Source of the DNA: Hutsoniella sourekii ATCC 700629
GTDB taxonomy: Bacteria > Bacillota > Bacilli > Lactobacillales > Aerococcaceae
NCBI RefSeq assembly: GCF_000518205.1
Contig: NZ_JADD01000013.1
Location: 1-64,000 of the forward strand
Length of the DNA stretch: 64,000 nt
Direction of reading: 5' to 3'
In this document: positions 54,890 through 64,000 of the stretch, piece by piece
How the letters are laid out: the number at the start of each line of letters is the position of its first letter
Position numbering within the stretch: position 1 is the stretch's first letter
Program-made: the position numbers and the translations under genes
Notes under the pieces: generated by a model
The model's input: only the letters and a program-made list of their open reading frames with translations
Databases searched by the model: none
Told to the model about the DNA's origin: nothing

Positions 54890-57800
54890 ATGAATAGCTC
54901 AATATATAAAGAGCCCTTTCAACAAGCTGTTAATGAGATTCAGGCAAGTCGGGAACTCCCTCATCTAGTCACTGGCATTGATGACAGTGCACGAGCGGTT
55001 TTTCTGGCTCAATTATTTACGGCTCAACCTGGCCAATATATTGTTGTTGAATCTCATCCTAATAAACTCAACCAATTATTGGCAGATTTAGAGGCGCTTT
55101 TACCTGAAGCTGCTATTTTCCATTTTCCTGAGGAAGAGACGTTGGCTATTGAACATTCTTTGGCGTCTAAAGACAATCAAGCCATGCGGATCCAAGTCCT
55201 CAACCATCTAGTGAGTGGAGCGGATGGTATTGTGGTGACCTCTGTGTCTGGCTTGATTAAACGATTAACCCCAGTTGCTCAGTGGCGTAACTCGCGCATT
55301 GATTTTGAAGTGGGTGCTAGTTATGATTTCTCTAATTTACAAGATGTATTTATCCAATTAGGTTATCAAAGAGTATCTTTAGTTGAAGCGCCTGGTGAGT
55401 TTTCGATACGGGGAAGCATTATTGATTTTTATGCGCTAGACCAAGAAAGTCCCGTTCGTTTGGACTTTTTTGATGTGGAATTAGATTCAATCCGTCGTTT
55501 TGACCTGGACACTCAAGAGTCCATTGTTAACTTAGATTCGGTGTCTTTGAGTCCAGCTACTGATATTATTTTTTCAATTGAGGACCAGCAATCCTTATTG
55601 GGAGATTTAGAGAAATCTTTTAAACTAGCGAGCAAGCAAATGCAAGATCCTGACTTGAAGGAAGCTTTTGACAAGCATTTTCAAGATCAATTAGACCAGT
55701 TAGAAGCAGGGGAGCCATTAGCCTATCCTTCTGTTTATTTAGGTCTGTTTGACCCAAAAGACACGAATTTACAAAGTTACCTGCAAGGGAACGGCCACTT
55801 AATTGTGATGGATTTTCATAAGATTCAAGAAAAACAAGCCCAAATTTTAGAAGAAAATCAATATTGGATTGAACAAGAGGTGGCCTTAGGTCGCCTGCTA
55901 CCGAAGTTAGAGATTAAGTTGAATGCCTTTGAACTTGTGCGCCAATCAGAGCAGCCTGTCGTTTATTTTTCTTTAATGCAAAGAAACATGGGCAACTTAA
56001 AGTTAGCCGGCATCCATAATTTTTCCTACCGATCTATGAATCAGTTTTTCAATCAATTACCCTTAATCAAGACGGAACTAGATCAATGGATGCAACAGGG
56101 ATATATGATTCAAGTCTGCCTGCCAACCCAACAAGAAGCCCGTAGAGTTCAGCAGCTGTTTGATGATCATGAGATTCGGCCCACATTGATTCAGGAAGCT
56201 GCGCCTAAGCTTGGAGCAATCAATATCCTTGTTCAGCCGTTAACTCGGGGCTTTGAGCTTCCTCAAAATAAGTGGGTGGTTTTGGATGAATCTGCCTTAT
56301 TTGCCCAACGAAAACAGGTGACTAGACGCAAGGTCAACCTATCGAATGCTGAGCGGATTAAAAGCTATAATGAGCTTAATGTGGGGGATTTTGTTGTTCA
56401 TCAAAGTCACGGAATCGGTCGTTATCTAGGCATTGAGACTTTGGAGATGAAGGGTTCTCATCGTGATATGCTTACGGTTGAATACGATGGTAGCGCACGG
56501 ATCTATATACCTGTGGACCAGATTCATCTCTTACAAAAGTATGTCGCTTCAGAATCTAAAACACCTAAATTAAATAAATTAGGCTCCACTGATTGGGCCA
56601 AAACAAAGCAAAGAGTTCAATCTACGGTAGAAGATATCGCTGATGAACTGATCGAACTGTATGCTAAACGTGAGCAACAAAAAGGTTATGCCTTCGGGCC
56701 AGATACGCCAGAACAAGCAGAATTTGAATCAGCCTTTCCCTATGTGGAGACTGAAGATCAACTTAAAAGTGCAGCGGAAATTAAGGCTGATATGGAGAAG
56801 GAAAAACCGATGGATCGCTTGTTGATCGGAGATGTTGGCTATGGAAAAACAGAAGTAGCGATGCGAGCCATTTTTAAAGCGGTAATGGAAGGCAAGCAAG
56901 TGGCCTTCTTGGTTCCTACCACGATTCTAGCTCAACAACATTATAATTCGTTGGTTGAACGCTTCCAAGGCTGGCCCTTTGAAATAGCTTTAATGAGTCG
57001 TTTTGTCACACAGGCGAACCAGAAGGAGACGATTGAAGGTTTGGCCAATGGAGCCGTATCGATCGTTGTCGGTACCCACCGAGTACTTTCAAAAGATATC
57101 AAATTTCATGATTTAGGCCTTTTAGTTGTTGATGAAGAGCAGCGGTTTGGTGTTAAACATAAGGAAAGGTTAAAACGGCTAAAGTCTCAAGTAGATGTTC
57201 TCACCCTTACTGCAACGCCAATCCCTCGAACACTTCATATGTCGATGATTGGTATTCGTGATCTCTCTGTAATTGAGACGCCTCCTTCTAACCGCTTCCC
57301 GGTCCAAACTTATGTTATGGAGCAAAATGACGCTGCGATTCGTTCAGCTATTGACCGAGAATTGGCTCGAGGTGGACAGGTCTTCTACCTTTATAATCGG
57401 GTGGCCACCATTGAACAACGAGCAATGGAAATCAAAGATCTGGTCCCACAAGCTCGTGTAGCCTATGCCCACGGTCAGCTTCATGAAAGAGAATTGGAAG
57501 ACATTCTGATGGCCTTTGTGGATGGTGAGTATGATGTTTTGGTTACGACCACTATTATCGAAACGGGTGTTGATATTCCTAATGCTAACACCTTGTTTAT
57601 TGAGAATGCTGATAAAATGGGCTTGTCTACTCTTTATCAACTGCGAGGCAGAGTAGGGCGAACTCACCGGGTAGCTTACGCTTATCTGATGTATGATCCG
57701 ATGAAGCAGATGAGTGAGATTAGTGAAAAAAGGCTCAATGCGATTCGGGAGTTCACGGAACTGGGTTCGGGATTCAAAATAGCTATGCGTGATTTATCAA

Positions 57801-58429
57801 TTAGAGGTGCTGGTAATCTCTTGGGGCAGCAGCAGTCTGGTTTCATTGACTCTGTAGGTTATGATATGTATTCACAAATGTTAAAAGAAGCAGTAGATCG
57901 TAAGCGAGGCAAGGAACGCCCTCAATCTAAGGTCGTGTCTAAAGAATTGGAATGGTCGATACCGGTGGATGCCTATATACCCAGTTCTTACATTGATGAT
58001 GAAAGACAAAAAATTCAAATGTATCAGGATATTCAACGAATTGCTGGAGAAGAAGACTACCGTCAAGTTCAAGATATATTGATTGACCGCTTTGGTGAGT
58101 TCCCTGACCAAGTGTCTGATTTGTTGGATATCGCACTCATTCGCTATTACGCCTTGGAATCAGGCATACTTTCGATCAAACAGGTGCGACAAGAATTAGA
58201 GATCACTTTCAACGAAGAAGCTAGCCAACTCTTACAAGGCGTAGCCATCTTCGAGGCTTTAGAGCCGGTTAAACTCAAAGCACAAATTAAACTAGATAAA
58301 AATCGCTTAAAGTTGCAATTAAATATCTATCGTTTGGCTAATGACCAATGGCTTAGTGAGTTAATTAAATTGACGCAGTCTACATATACGATCGTGCAAA
58401 GAGAGGAGCAAGAAGATGAGACTAGATAA
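54890..58429 (+). CDS. mfd: Transcription-repair coupling factor
   Basis: ATP-driven translocase that removes stalled RNA polymerase and recruits UvrA to lesions. N-terminal UvrB-like module (about residues 1-340), RNA polymerase-interacting CarD-like domain (about 490-560, [21 protein letters not shown]), helicase core with Walker [36 protein letters not shown], and [20 protein letters not shown] with LRGRVGRT, then the C-terminal TRCF domain. Length of 1179 normal. It overlaps rqcP by 14 bases. Functionally linked to uvrA at 28.8 kb. Confidence 0.97.
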   Translation: MNSSIYKEPFQQAVNEIQASRELPHLVTGIDDSARAVFLAQLFTAQPGQYIVVESHPNKLNQLLADLEALLPEAAIFHFPEEETLAIEHSLASKDNQAMRIQVLNHLVSGADGIVVTSVSGLIKRLTPVAQWRNSRIDFEVGASYDFSNLQDVFIQLGYQRVSLVEAPGEFSIRGSIIDFYALDQESPVRLDFFDVELDSIRRFDLDTQESIVNLDSVSLSPATDIIFSIEDQQSLLGDLEKSFKLASKQMQDPDLKEAFDKHFQDQLDQLEAGEPLAYPSVYLGLFDPKDTNLQSYLQGNGHLIVMDFHKIQEKQAQILEENQYWIEQEVALGRLLPKLEIKLNAFELVRQSEQPVVYFSLMQRNMGNLKLAGIHNFSYRSMNQFFNQLPLIKTELDQWMQQGYMIQVCLPTQQEARRVQQLFDDHEIRPTLIQEAAPKLGAINILVQPLTRGFELPQNKWVVLDESALFAQRKQVTRRKVNLSNAERIKSYNELNVGDFVVHQSHGIGRYLGIETLEMKGSHRDMLTVEYDGSARIYIPVDQIHLLQKYVASESKTPKLNKLGSTDWAKTKQRVQSTVEDIADELIELYAKREQQKGYAFGPDTPEQAEFESAFPYVETEDQLKSAAEIKADMEKEKPMDRLLIGDVGYGKTEVAMRAIFKAVMEGKQVAFLVPTTILAQQHYNSLVERFQGWPFEIALMSRFVTQANQKETIEGLANGAVSIVVGTHRVLSKDIKFHDLGLLVVDEEQRFGVKHKERLKRLKSQVDVLTLTATPIPRTLHMSMIGIRDLSVIETPPSNRFPVQTYVMEQNDAAIRSAIDRELARGGQVFYLYNRVATIEQRAMEIKDLVPQARVAYAHGQLHERELEDILMAFVDGEYDVLVTTTIIETGVDIPNANTLFIENADKMGLSTLYQLRGRVGRTHRVAYAYLMYDPMKQMSEISEKRLNAIREFTELGSGFKIAMRDLSIRGAGNLLGQQQSGFIDSVGYDMYSQMLKEAVDRKRGKERPQSKVVSKELEWSIPVDAYIPSSYIDDERQKIQMYQDIQRIAGEEDYRQVQDILIDRFGEFPDQVSDLLDIALIRYYALESGILSIKQVRQELEITFNEEASQLLQGVAIFEALEPVKLKAQIKLDKNRLKLQLNIYRLANDQWLSELIKLTQSTYTIVQREEQEDETR

Positions 58430-58691
58430 ATATCTCAAGGTATCAAGAATTATCAAAAGAAGAACGGTGGCTAAAGAAGTAGCCGATCAAGGCCGAGTAA
58501 TGATTAATGGCAATCCGGCTAAGTCATCCAGTAAGGTTGCTGTAGGAGATGAATTGGCCATTCAATTTGGAAACCGCCTCCTGGTTGTTGAAGTGTTAGC
58601 TTTATTGGATTCGACCAAGAAGGAAGATGCAGATAATATGTACCGAATAATTAAAGAAGAACGTAAGCAGAGAAGTGAAGAAGAAAATTAG
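58416..58691 (+). CDS. rqcP: S4-domain protein RqcP (YabO)
   Basis: Small S4 RNA-binding protein that works with RqcH in ribosome-associated quality control (alanine tailing of stalled chains). [45 protein letters not shown] is the full S4 motif. Length of 91 compares with 86. Overlaps the end of mfd by 14 bases. The genes often between mfd and yabO in Bacillus (spoVT, yabM, yabN) are absent. Confidence 0.94.
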   Translation: MRLDKYLKVSRIIKRRTVAKEVADQGRVMINGNPAKSSSKVAVGDELAIQFGNRLLVVEVLALLDSTKKEDADNMYRIIKEERKQRSEEEN

Positions 58692-58698
58692 AAAACAA

Positions 58699-58727
58699 TG
58701 GATATTCTCATCAGTTACTGTTATACT
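58699..58727 (+). promoter_or_regulatory. Candidate promoter of divIC-yabR
   Basis: TGGATA, 17 bases, TATACT with extended TGT. Confidence 0.45.
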
Positions 58728-58750
58728 CTAAACGATAAGAGGTGATTAAA

Positions 58751-59131
58751 GTGGCTAGAAGGCAAGTAGACGAAAAAATTATTCATTTGACTACCCTGAG
58801 TCAACCCTCTCGGTCAAAGGGCCGTCTTCAGTGGAATCCTTTCACCCTGATTATCTTAATCGGAGGGATGCTAACGCTTATCGTTGGCGGACAGTTCTGG
58901 CATACTTTGAGACAGACCTCGGTCAAACAAGCCGAATACGAAGAAGCAAAGTTCGCTTACCAAGAGGCACTGGATCAAAATCGTCAGGTGCAGGCTGAGT
59001 ACCAGCACTTACATGATTCAGATTACTTGGCGAACGTTGCTAGAAGAGACTATTACTACTCAAAACCTGGTGAAATTATCTTTGAACTAGGGGAAGAGGA
59101 AAGTCCCGTATTCCAAGAAAATCAACAATAG
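58751..59131 (+). CDS. divIC: Septum formation initiator family protein DivIC
   Basis: Bitopic division protein of the FtsL-DivIB-DivIC complex. A basic N-terminal cytoplasmic part, one membrane helix (about residues 35-55, FTLIILIGGMLTLIVGGQFW), then an extracellular coiled coil (about 58-95) and LHDSDYLANVARRDYYYSKPGEIIFEL, the DivIC C-terminal signature. GTG 58751 is at good distance from AGAGGTGA; GTG 58742 overlaps that site. Length of 126 is typical. Between rqcP and yabR, as in other Bacilli. Confidence 0.92.
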   Translation: MARRQVDEKIIHLTTLSQPSRSKGRLQWNPFTLIILIGGMLTLIVGGQFWHTLRQTSVKQAEYEEAKFAYQEALDQNRQVQAEYQHLHDSDYLANVARRDYYYSKPGEIIFELGEEESPVFQENQQ

Positions 59132-59173
59132 AAAGAGAATAGTACCTTGTACTATAAGGAGGAAATGTAGTTA

Positions 59174-59629
59174 ATGTCAGTTGAATCTGGGCAAATATTA
59201 ACCGGGAAAGTAACCGGTATTACCAATTTTGGCGCTTTTGTGGATTTAGGGGATAACCAATCGGGACTGGTTCATATTAGTGAAGTCTCAGATGGCTTTG
59301 TTAAAGATATAAAAGATTATCTAACGATGGGCCAAGAAGTTCAAGTGAAAGTGCTCAAAGTAACCGATGATAATAAAATTAATCTTTCCATCAAGCAAGC
59401 CGGAGCGAGTCCGCAAGCAACAAAACAAAAGGAAAGCGATAGCCGTCCAGTAGAGAAAAAACCGATGGTTAAATCGGTTTCGTCCAAGGTAACATCTAAT
59501 AAGAATAGTAGTACCAATGATTTTGATGCGATGATGAATAGTTTCCTACGCGACAGCGAGGATCGTCTAGCTTCTTTACGTCGTAACACTGAAGGTAAAC
59601 GCGGTGGCCGAGGTGGCCGACGTAAGTAA
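59174..59629 (+). CDS. S1 RNA-binding domain protein (YabR-like)
   Basis: One S1 domain (residues 1-75: GQILTGKVTGITNFGAFVDLGDNQSGLVHISEVSDGFVKDIKDYLTMGQEVQVKVLKV) and a Ser/Lys-rich linker, ending in an Arg/Gly tail (RRNTEGKRGGRGGRRK) that likely adds RNA affinity. Length of 151 compares with 128-150. AAGGAGG ribosome site. Same place as Bacillus yabR, between divIC and tilS; the role may be ribosome- or translation-related (family-level). Confidence 0.92.
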   Translation: MSVESGQILTGKVTGITNFGAFVDLGDNQSGLVHISEVSDGFVKDIKDYLTMGQEVQVKVLKVTDDNKINLSIKQAGASPQATKQKESDSRPVEKKPMVKSVSSKVTSNKNSSTNDFDAMMNSFLRDSEDRLASLRRNTEGKRGGRGGRRK

Positions 59630-59640
59630 AAGATTAATAG

Positions 59641-59677
59641 AGAGCCCTAGCTTTTAAAGCGAGGGCTCTTGTTTTTG
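59641..59677 (+). terminator. Terminator after yabR, overlapping the 3' end of the minus-strand kinase gene
   Basis: AGAGCCCT pairs with AGGGCTCT, with an inner GCTTT/AAAGC stem, followed by TGTTTTTG. The kinase stop codon (59656-59654) lies inside the hairpin. Confidence 0.85.
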
Positions 59678-60712
59678 TTCTAGGGGTAATTGGATGCAAA
59701 ATTTGGTTTGGGGTCCAGTGTGTTTAACTAGCTGAATGTTTCCTTGGTGAAGATGAATAATTTTCTGACAAAGGGATAGTCCGAGTCCATTGCCTTCATC
59801 GATCCGGCTGCTATTGACTTGGTAGAACTTATTGAAGATATAGACGGCTTGCTCTTCGGGGATAGCTGGACCCGTATTAGCTATTTCGATGAAGGCCTTT
59901 GCTTGATCTTGCTGGCAAGTAATAGTAATGGATCCTCCCGCCTGATTATACTTAATAGCATTGTCCAGTAGGTTAAACCAAACGATTTGTAATAAGTCTG
60001 CATGCCCTTCGATTGTCACTGGATCAAGTTGCAAATCCAAAGTCAGTTGCTTACTTTCCCATTGAGACTGGAGGCCTAATAAGGCTTGTCGCAATTCTTC
60101 ATCCAAGGATAGTGTTTGAATAGGAGTGAGTTTGTTTTGCTGTTCTAACTTGGTGAGTTGTAAGATGTTTTGGCTTAACTTTGATAACCTACGCACTGAT
60201 TGGTAGATGCTTTCCTTGGCTTGCTGAATTTCTAGCGAATCTAGGTTGGGGCGGTCCAGTAATTGTAGATTGCCTTGAATACTGGCTAAGGGTGTTTTGA
60301 ATTCGTGGGAGACAGTAGAGATGAAGTCATTTTGGATGATTTCTGTGTTTCTTAAATCTTGTACCATGGTATTAAATGAGCTGTAAAGCTCTTGGACTTC
60401 TCGAATAAATTGCTTTTCTTCTAACTGAATATCAAAGTTCTGTTGGGTGACTTGAAGCATAGCTTCCTTTAGTTTAGTGATAGGTCTTAAAATATAATTC
60501 GATAGTAAACTAGCAATCACCACACCCATAAAGACGCAGAAGACGGCGACAATAATGGTAGGGGTGTTGGCTAGATCATGGTAGTTATTAACTAAACTTA
60601 AGCGTGACAGAAGGTAAATAACCAACAATAATAAGAGTAGAAAGACAGCCATCAGGATAAAAGTTAAAAAAGTAAAGTAAAGCCATAAGCGAGAACGAAT
60701 AAACTTAAACAT
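59654..60712 (-). CDS. Sensor histidine kinase (second system, minus strand)
   Basis: Two membrane segments (about residues 10-36 and 51-73) with only a very short outside loop (about 15 residues), then HAMP (about 74-125), HisKA with STVSHEFKTPLASIQGNLQLL, and ATPase motifs NLLDNAIKYN, NTGPAIPEEQAVYIFNKFYQVNSSR and GNGLGLSLCQKI. Length of 352. The short loop implies that it senses within the membrane or through a partner, like intramembrane-sensing kinases. It overlaps its regulator gene by eight bases and lies in an otherwise plus-strand conserved block. Confidence 0.9.
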   Translation of the reverse strand: MFKFIRSRLWLYFTFLTFILMAVFLLLLLLVIYLLSRLSLVNNYHDLANTPTIIVAVFCVFMGVVIASLLSNYILRPITKLKEAMLQVTQQNFDIQLEEKQFIREVQELYSSFNTMVQDLRNTEIIQNDFISTVSHEFKTPLASIQGNLQLLDRPNLDSLEIQQAKESIYQSVRRLSKLSQNILQLTKLEQQNKLTPIQTLSLDEELRQALLGLQSQWESKQLTLDLQLDPVTIEGHADLLQIVWFNLLDNAIKYNQAGGSITITCQQDQAKAFIEIANTGPAIPEEQAVYIFNKFYQVNSSRIDEGNGLGLSLCQKIIHLHQGNIQLVKHTGPQTKFCIQLPLEQKQEPSL

Positions 60713-61391
60713 GCTGAACCTCCGCCTTATAGCCTAGTCCCCGTACGGTAATGATTTGAAAGTCTGTGAAATTGGGTAATTCCTTTAAGTGATCACGAAT
60801 TCGCTTAATATGGACGTCAACGGTCCGTTCATCACTGTCAGAATCTAGTCCCCAAATATCATCCATCAATTGCCGACGAGTAAATATCTGATTGGGATAG
60901 GACAGCAACTTAAAAAGTAATTGAAATTCTTTTAGAGCTAATTCAATGGTTTGATCTTGGTAGAAAATCTTAAGTTGAGCTTCATCGAGACGAAAGTCAC
61001 CAATTTGCAAACTCGCTTGGTTCACGATCTTATATCGTCGAAGTAGGGCTTCTACACGTAATACCATCTCGTCTACATCAATGGGTTTGACCATATAATC
61101 ATCGGCTCCTTTAAGAAAGCCCTGACGTTTATCCTCTAGGCCTGCTTTAGCAGTAATAATAAGAATGGGTAGGTCCAATCCCATACCACGAATATCATCA
61201 ATGAGTCCATAACCGTCACCTTCTGGCATCATTAAGTCTGTAATAATAAGGTCGTATTTGTTACTTTCTAAAAAATCAAGCGCATGATGCCCATGGTAGG
61301 CCCAGTCCACTGAATAATTTGCATGACGTAAGACTGATTGATAGAGTTCTGCCAAGTCTTGATCATCTTCAATGAGTAGTATTTTAGCCAA
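60705..61391 (-). CDS. OmpR-family response regulator (second system, minus strand)
   Basis: Receiver domain (residues 1-118: ILLIEDDQDLAELY, phospho-Asp in LIITDLMMPEGDGYG, ITAKAG, VKPIDVDE) and winged helix (about 128-225: LALKEFQLLFKLLSYPNQIFTRRQL, TVDVHIKRIRDHLK, TVRGLGYKAE). The start is a TTG codon, well placed after AGGAGGG. Length of 228. It precedes the kinase; a minus-strand promoter lies at 61427-61454. Target genes unknown. Confidence 0.9.
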   Translation of the reverse strand: MAKILLIEDDQDLAELYQSVLRHANYSVDWAYHGHHALDFLESNKYDLIITDLMMPEGDGYGLIDDIRGMGLDLPILIITAKAGLEDKRQGFLKGADDYMVKPIDVDEMVLRVEALLRRYKIVNQASLQIGDFRLDEAQLKIFYQDQTIELALKEFQLLFKLLSYPNQIFTRRQLMDDIWGLDSDSDERTVDVHIKRIRDHLKELPNFTDFQIITVRGLGYKAEVQHV

Positions 61392-61426
61392 AGTTGTCCC
61401 TCCTTGGAATAGCCTATCTTGCTTCT

Positions 61427-61454
61427 ATTATAGAATAAATAAAATGACATGCAA
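61427..61454 (-). promoter_or_regulatory. Promoter of the minus-strand two-component system
   Basis: Minus strand TTGCAT (61454-61449), 16 bases, TATAAT (61432-61427). CTATTATAG makes the -10 region itself palindromic. Confidence 0.55.
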
Positions 61455-61548
61455 AAATAATCTTAATTATGAGTTCACAATGGTTTGCTAATATCAGGGA
61501 TGGATGTTTCAATTATTATTGAAGAAACTAGGGGCTGAGGTCCTTATT

Positions 61549-61557
61549 TGATATAAT
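61549..61557 (+). promoter_or_regulatory. Extended -10 promoter of tilS-hpt
   Basis: TGA-TATAAT 16 bases before the tilS ATG; the leader is therefore very short. No clear -35. Confidence 0.45.
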
Positions 61558-61573
61558 AATTCGGAGGTGATAG

Positions 61574-63010
61574 ATGGTGTTAATTGCGAATTTAAGACAT
61601 TTTATACTGGCGCATGAAAAACGAATTAAAGGTCCTTTGGTAGTAGCGGTGTCAGGTGGTGTCGATTCGATGGTTTTGGTGGATTGCCTAAGGCAACTGG
61701 ATTACCCCTTCATTCTCGCTCATTTCAACCATGGTTTAAGGGAGGAGTCTCAGTATGAGGAAGAAGCGATCATTAATTATTGTCAGCAACATCATATTGA
61801 ATACCAAATTGGCCATTGGGATAGTCGTACAGATCAGCATTCTGAAGATGCCGCTCGTCAAGCAAGGTATCAATTTTTAGCACGGGTCTGCCAGTCTTAT
61901 CATGCTTCTACTATTCTGACTGGTCACCACCGAGAAGATCAAAGTGAAACCCTTTTGATGCGTCTTTTGAGAGGGACATCCTTCAAGGGTTTGCGAGGGA
62001 TTCAAGACTTTAGTTATCAGGAGTTTGATTTAGGGATTGGAGATCGGATAAGCTTGGCCATTGCCAGACCTTTTCTCAACGAATCCAAGCAAACTTTCTA
62101 TCATTATGCAAACAAGCACCAACTGACATACTTTGAAGACCAGACCAACCAGACTAGTCATTATTTAAGAAATCGCATTCGCCAGCAGTTTTTACCCTGG
62201 TTAAGACAGGAAAACCCAGCGGTCGATCAGCAATTAACCCAATTCAGCCACCAAATCAAGTCTATCTATCAAGTTTTGCTGGAAGATTTTAATCGGTTTA
62301 AAGACCAGGGAATCCAAATGAGCCAGAATTCGGCTCCCTCATGGTCTTTTGACTTAAGCGCTTGGGAAGCTTTGTCTGATGATCGGCGCTTGGTTTATAT
62401 GGAATGTTTTTTTGAAGAGATTTTTGTCCATTATCAGCCTGATTATAAGGCCCATGCTATTAAGGCAGTAGCCGCCTTAATGATCAATTCAGCTAAACCG
62501 AATGGCCGATTGGATTTAGGTAGCGGTTGGCAAGCGGTCCGAAATTATGACCGACTGGTGATCCAAAAAGAAGTGGAGCGAGAAAGTCAGGTTCATGAAC
62601 ATCCCTTGGCCCTCGGCCAGACTTACCAGTTAGGTAAAGATAACCAGCTAAGTTATTTAAAATCCGACCTAGTTGAAGGGCAATCAATTAAAGGAGCTAA
62701 TAAGAGTAGCCCGTTTATAAGCATTCCCTTGAAAGCTTACTTGCCAGATACAAGTAGGGTGCGAACGCGAAGGGCAGGTGATTGGCTGAAAATCACTGAT
62801 CAAGAAGGCAAGGCTCACCGTAAGAAACTTGCCCGCTACTTCATTGATTGTAAAATCCCCTTGGCTTTAAGGGATCAGTTGCCGATCCTTGTCAGTTCAC
62901 AACAAGAAGTTATCTGGATTCCGGGTCTATTCATCCATCCTGATTACCGAGCCGGTGAGAGGGATGAGATCCTAGCTTATTTAATTTATACAAATGTTGG
63001 GCATTCCTAA
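61574..63010 (+). CDS. tilS: tRNA(Ile)-lysidine synthase
   Basis: Modifies C34 of tRNA-Ile2 to lysidine so it reads AUA. PP-loop SGGVDS at residues 27-32, AHFNHGLR, LTGHHREDQSETLLMRLLRGTSFKGLRGI, RPFLNESK, and the C-terminal TilS domain with RTRRAGDWLKITDQEGKAHRKKLARYFIDCKIPLALRDQLPIL. Length of 478 normal. GGAGGTGA ribosome site. First gene of tilS-hpt-ftsH. Confidence 0.96.
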   Translation: MVLIANLRHFILAHEKRIKGPLVVAVSGGVDSMVLVDCLRQLDYPFILAHFNHGLREESQYEEEAIINYCQQHHIEYQIGHWDSRTDQHSEDAARQARYQFLARVCQSYHASTILTGHHREDQSETLLMRLLRGTSFKGLRGIQDFSYQEFDLGIGDRISLAIARPFLNESKQTFYHYANKHQLTYFEDQTNQTSHYLRNRIRQQFLPWLRQENPAVDQQLTQFSHQIKSIYQVLLEDFNRFKDQGIQMSQNSAPSWSFDLSAWEALSDDRRLVYMECFFEEIFVHYQPDYKAHAIKAVAALMINSAKPNGRLDLGSGWQAVRNYDRLVIQKEVERESQVHEHPLALGQTYQLGKDNQLSYLKSDLVEGQSIKGANKSSPFISIPLKAYLPDTSRVRTRRAGDWLKITDQEGKAHRKKLARYFIDCKIPLALRDQLPILVSSQQEVIWIPGLFIHPDYRAGERDEILAYLIYTNVGHS

Positions 63011-63068
63011 TGGAAATATGATAAGATATAGAGCATGATATCGAATGATTATTCAAAAGGAGAAAACC

Positions 63069-63614
63069 ATGTTAGAACAAGATATTGACAAGGTCCTGGT
63101 AAGTTCAGAAGATATTAAAGCGATTGTTGAGCGCTTGGGCCAAGAAATTACACAAGATTACCAAGGACAAGAGGTCTTGGTGGTAGGTATCTTAAGAGGG
63201 GCAGCTATTTTCCTAACGGATTTAGTGCGCGCTTTGGATCTTTATGTGGAAATGGATTTTATGGATGTTTCTAGTTACGGGGAAGCCTTTGTTTCTTCCG
63301 GAGAAGTTAGAATTTTGAAAGATTTAGAATCTTCTGTGGAAGGCAGACACGTTCTAGTCGTAGAAGATATCATTGACACAGGTCAAACTTTAAAATATTT
63401 AGTTGATTTATTTAAATATCGTCAGGCGGCATCAGTTAAAATATGTACACTTTTAAATAAAGAAGAGCATCGGATCGTCGCGGATATAGTACCCGATTAT
63501 GTCGGAGTAACTATACCGGATGAATTTGTAGTCGGTTACGGCTTGGACTACAAGGAATACTACCGTAATCTTCCTTATGTTGGAGTACTAAAGGAATCAG
63601 TCTATGATAATTAA
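63069..63614 (+). CDS. hpt: Hypoxanthine phosphoribosyltransferase
   Basis: Purine salvage: hypoxanthine or guanine plus PRPP to IMP or GMP. PRPP-binding [33 protein letters not shown] near residue 44, and the C-terminal [24 protein letters not shown]. Length of 181 standard. ATG 63069 after AAAAGGAGA; the in-frame upstream ATG at 63045 has no ribosome site. In Firmicutes the Hpt-TilS pair can also regulate ftsH transcription (established in Listeria/Bacillus). Confidence 0.96.
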   Translation: MLEQDIDKVLVSSEDIKAIVERLGQEITQDYQGQEVLVVGILRGAAIFLTDLVRALDLYVEMDFMDVSSYGEAFVSSGEVRILKDLESSVEGRHVLVVEDIIDTGQTLKYLVDLFKYRQAASVKICTLLNKEEHRIVADIVPDYVGVTIPDEFVVGYGLDYKEYYRNLPYVGVLKESVYDN

Positions 63615-63644
63615 ATAACTACTACGATGAAAGAGAGGAAATGA

Positions 63645-64000
63645 ATGAACAACCCAAATCGCAATTTTTTCAAAAGCACGATTTTCTATATTCTTGCGAT
63701 GTTGATGGTGTTTGGGGTCTTTCAATGGTTAGTTGGCGGAGCAACAGGAGCTGGGCCAACTAAGGAGATTACCCAAAGTCAATTTATGCAAGATTTAGAA
63801 GCAGGTAAAATTGATAAGTTTAATATCCAAATTGGATCAGGTGTCTATAGTGTAAAAGGGGAATACGAAAGCGATACGCAAGTAGAATCCCAGGAAGAAG
63901 AAGACCTCATGCAGGTCTTCCAAGGTTCCAGCCAAGCACAAAAATTTGAAACCAGTGTCTTAGGTAATGACGCCACCTTGAAGGCGGTCAGCGACTTGGC
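63645..64000 (+). CDS. ftsH: ATP-dependent zinc metalloprotease FtsH, N-terminal part (cut by window end)
   Basis: The frame from ATG 63645 runs open to the window edge (118 codons), beginning MNNPNRNFFKSTIFYILAML. A first membrane helix (about residues 12-32), then the extracellular FtsH domain with KEITQSQFMQDLEAGKIDKFNIQ. An acidic insert (about 78-90, ESQEEEDL) is seen in this domain. AAA and protease domains lie beyond the window. AGAGAGGAA ribosome site; position after hpt is canonical. Confidence 0.9.
   Translation, partial: MNNPNRNFFKSTIFYILAMLMVFGVFQWLVGGATGAGPTKEITQSQFMQDLEAGKIDKFNIQIGSGVYSVKGEYESDTQVESQEEEDLMQVFQGSSQAQKFETSVLGNDATLKAVSDL

Noticed and set aside
1-64000. CRISPR arrays, tRNA/rRNA genes, prophage or toxin-antitoxin modules
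   Set aside because: Looked for on both strands; no regularly spaced repeats, rRNA-like blocks, tRNA cloverleaf signatures or phage genes were noticed. A covariance-model scan was not possible.

Overview
The window is a chromosomal segment of a low-GC Gram-positive bacterium. Gene content and order (pncB-nadE, comFA-comFC, hpf-secA-prfB-ftsEX, liaX/pspC-hprK-lgt-gpsA-trxB, rapZ-yvcK-whiA, metG-tatD-rnmV-rsmA-veg-pth-mfd, divIC-yabR-tilS-hpt-ftsH) are those of Bacilli, and the liaX-like/PspC/hprK block, the SagA-like NlpC/P60 hydrolase and the water-forming-type NADH oxidase point to Lactobacillales. An Aerococcaceae/Carnobacteriaceae/Enterococcaceae-like host is my inference; I cannot name the species. 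No rRNA, tRNA, CRISPR array, prophage or recognisable defence island was seen.

Layout. 1-331 is the end of an IS3/IS150-type insertion sequence. 0.5-3.1 kb: a polyprenyl-phosphate sugar-1-phosphate transferase and an unknown secreted acidic protein. 3.2-9.8 kb: NAD salvage (pncB-nadE), DegV, YigZ, NADH oxidase and a lipid-kinase-like protein. 9.9-18.2 kb: competence DNA uptake (comFA-comFC), ribosome hibernation (hpf), secretion (secA), RF2 with its programmed frameshift (prfB) and ftsEX. 18.3-28.7 kb: a phosphate-starvation region, with a PhoP-PhoR pair, pstC-pstA-pstB-phoU, a MacA/ABC/MacB-type exporter, and a pstS gene standing alone at the end. Near-identical PhoP-type direct repeats plus -10 elements precede both pstC and pstS. 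28.8-31.7 kb: uvrA behind a LexA-type SOS box. 32-37.5 kb: envelope stress (liaX-like, pspC), hprK, lgt, gpsA, trxB. 37.7-42.9 kb: phosphoglucomutase, rapZ-yvcK-whiA and a short ssb. 43-46.1 kb: a two-component pair with a flavodoxin-fold reductase and a 57-aa ORF. 46.2-49.4 kb: tyrS (-) and a SagA-like hydrolase, divergent around a WalR-type box. 49.4-59.6 kb: metG through yabR. 59.6-61.4 kb: a second two-component system on the minus strand, inserted in the normally contiguous yabR-tilS-hpt-ftsH block. The window ends inside ftsH.

Most notable observations: (1) a 36-nt promoter-like motif shared by comFA and the short ssb, the two competence-type transcription units in the window, which may be this organism's competence-sigma promoter; (2) PstS appears circularly permuted (the usual C-terminal half comes first) and has no lipobox cysteine; (3) duplicated PhoP boxes tie the separated pstS back to pstCAB; (4) a 55-bp palindrome between degV and yigZ has arms resembling the IS end at the left edge. 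Nothing in the window is a clearly new multi-gene system; the novelty is in regulation and protein architecture.
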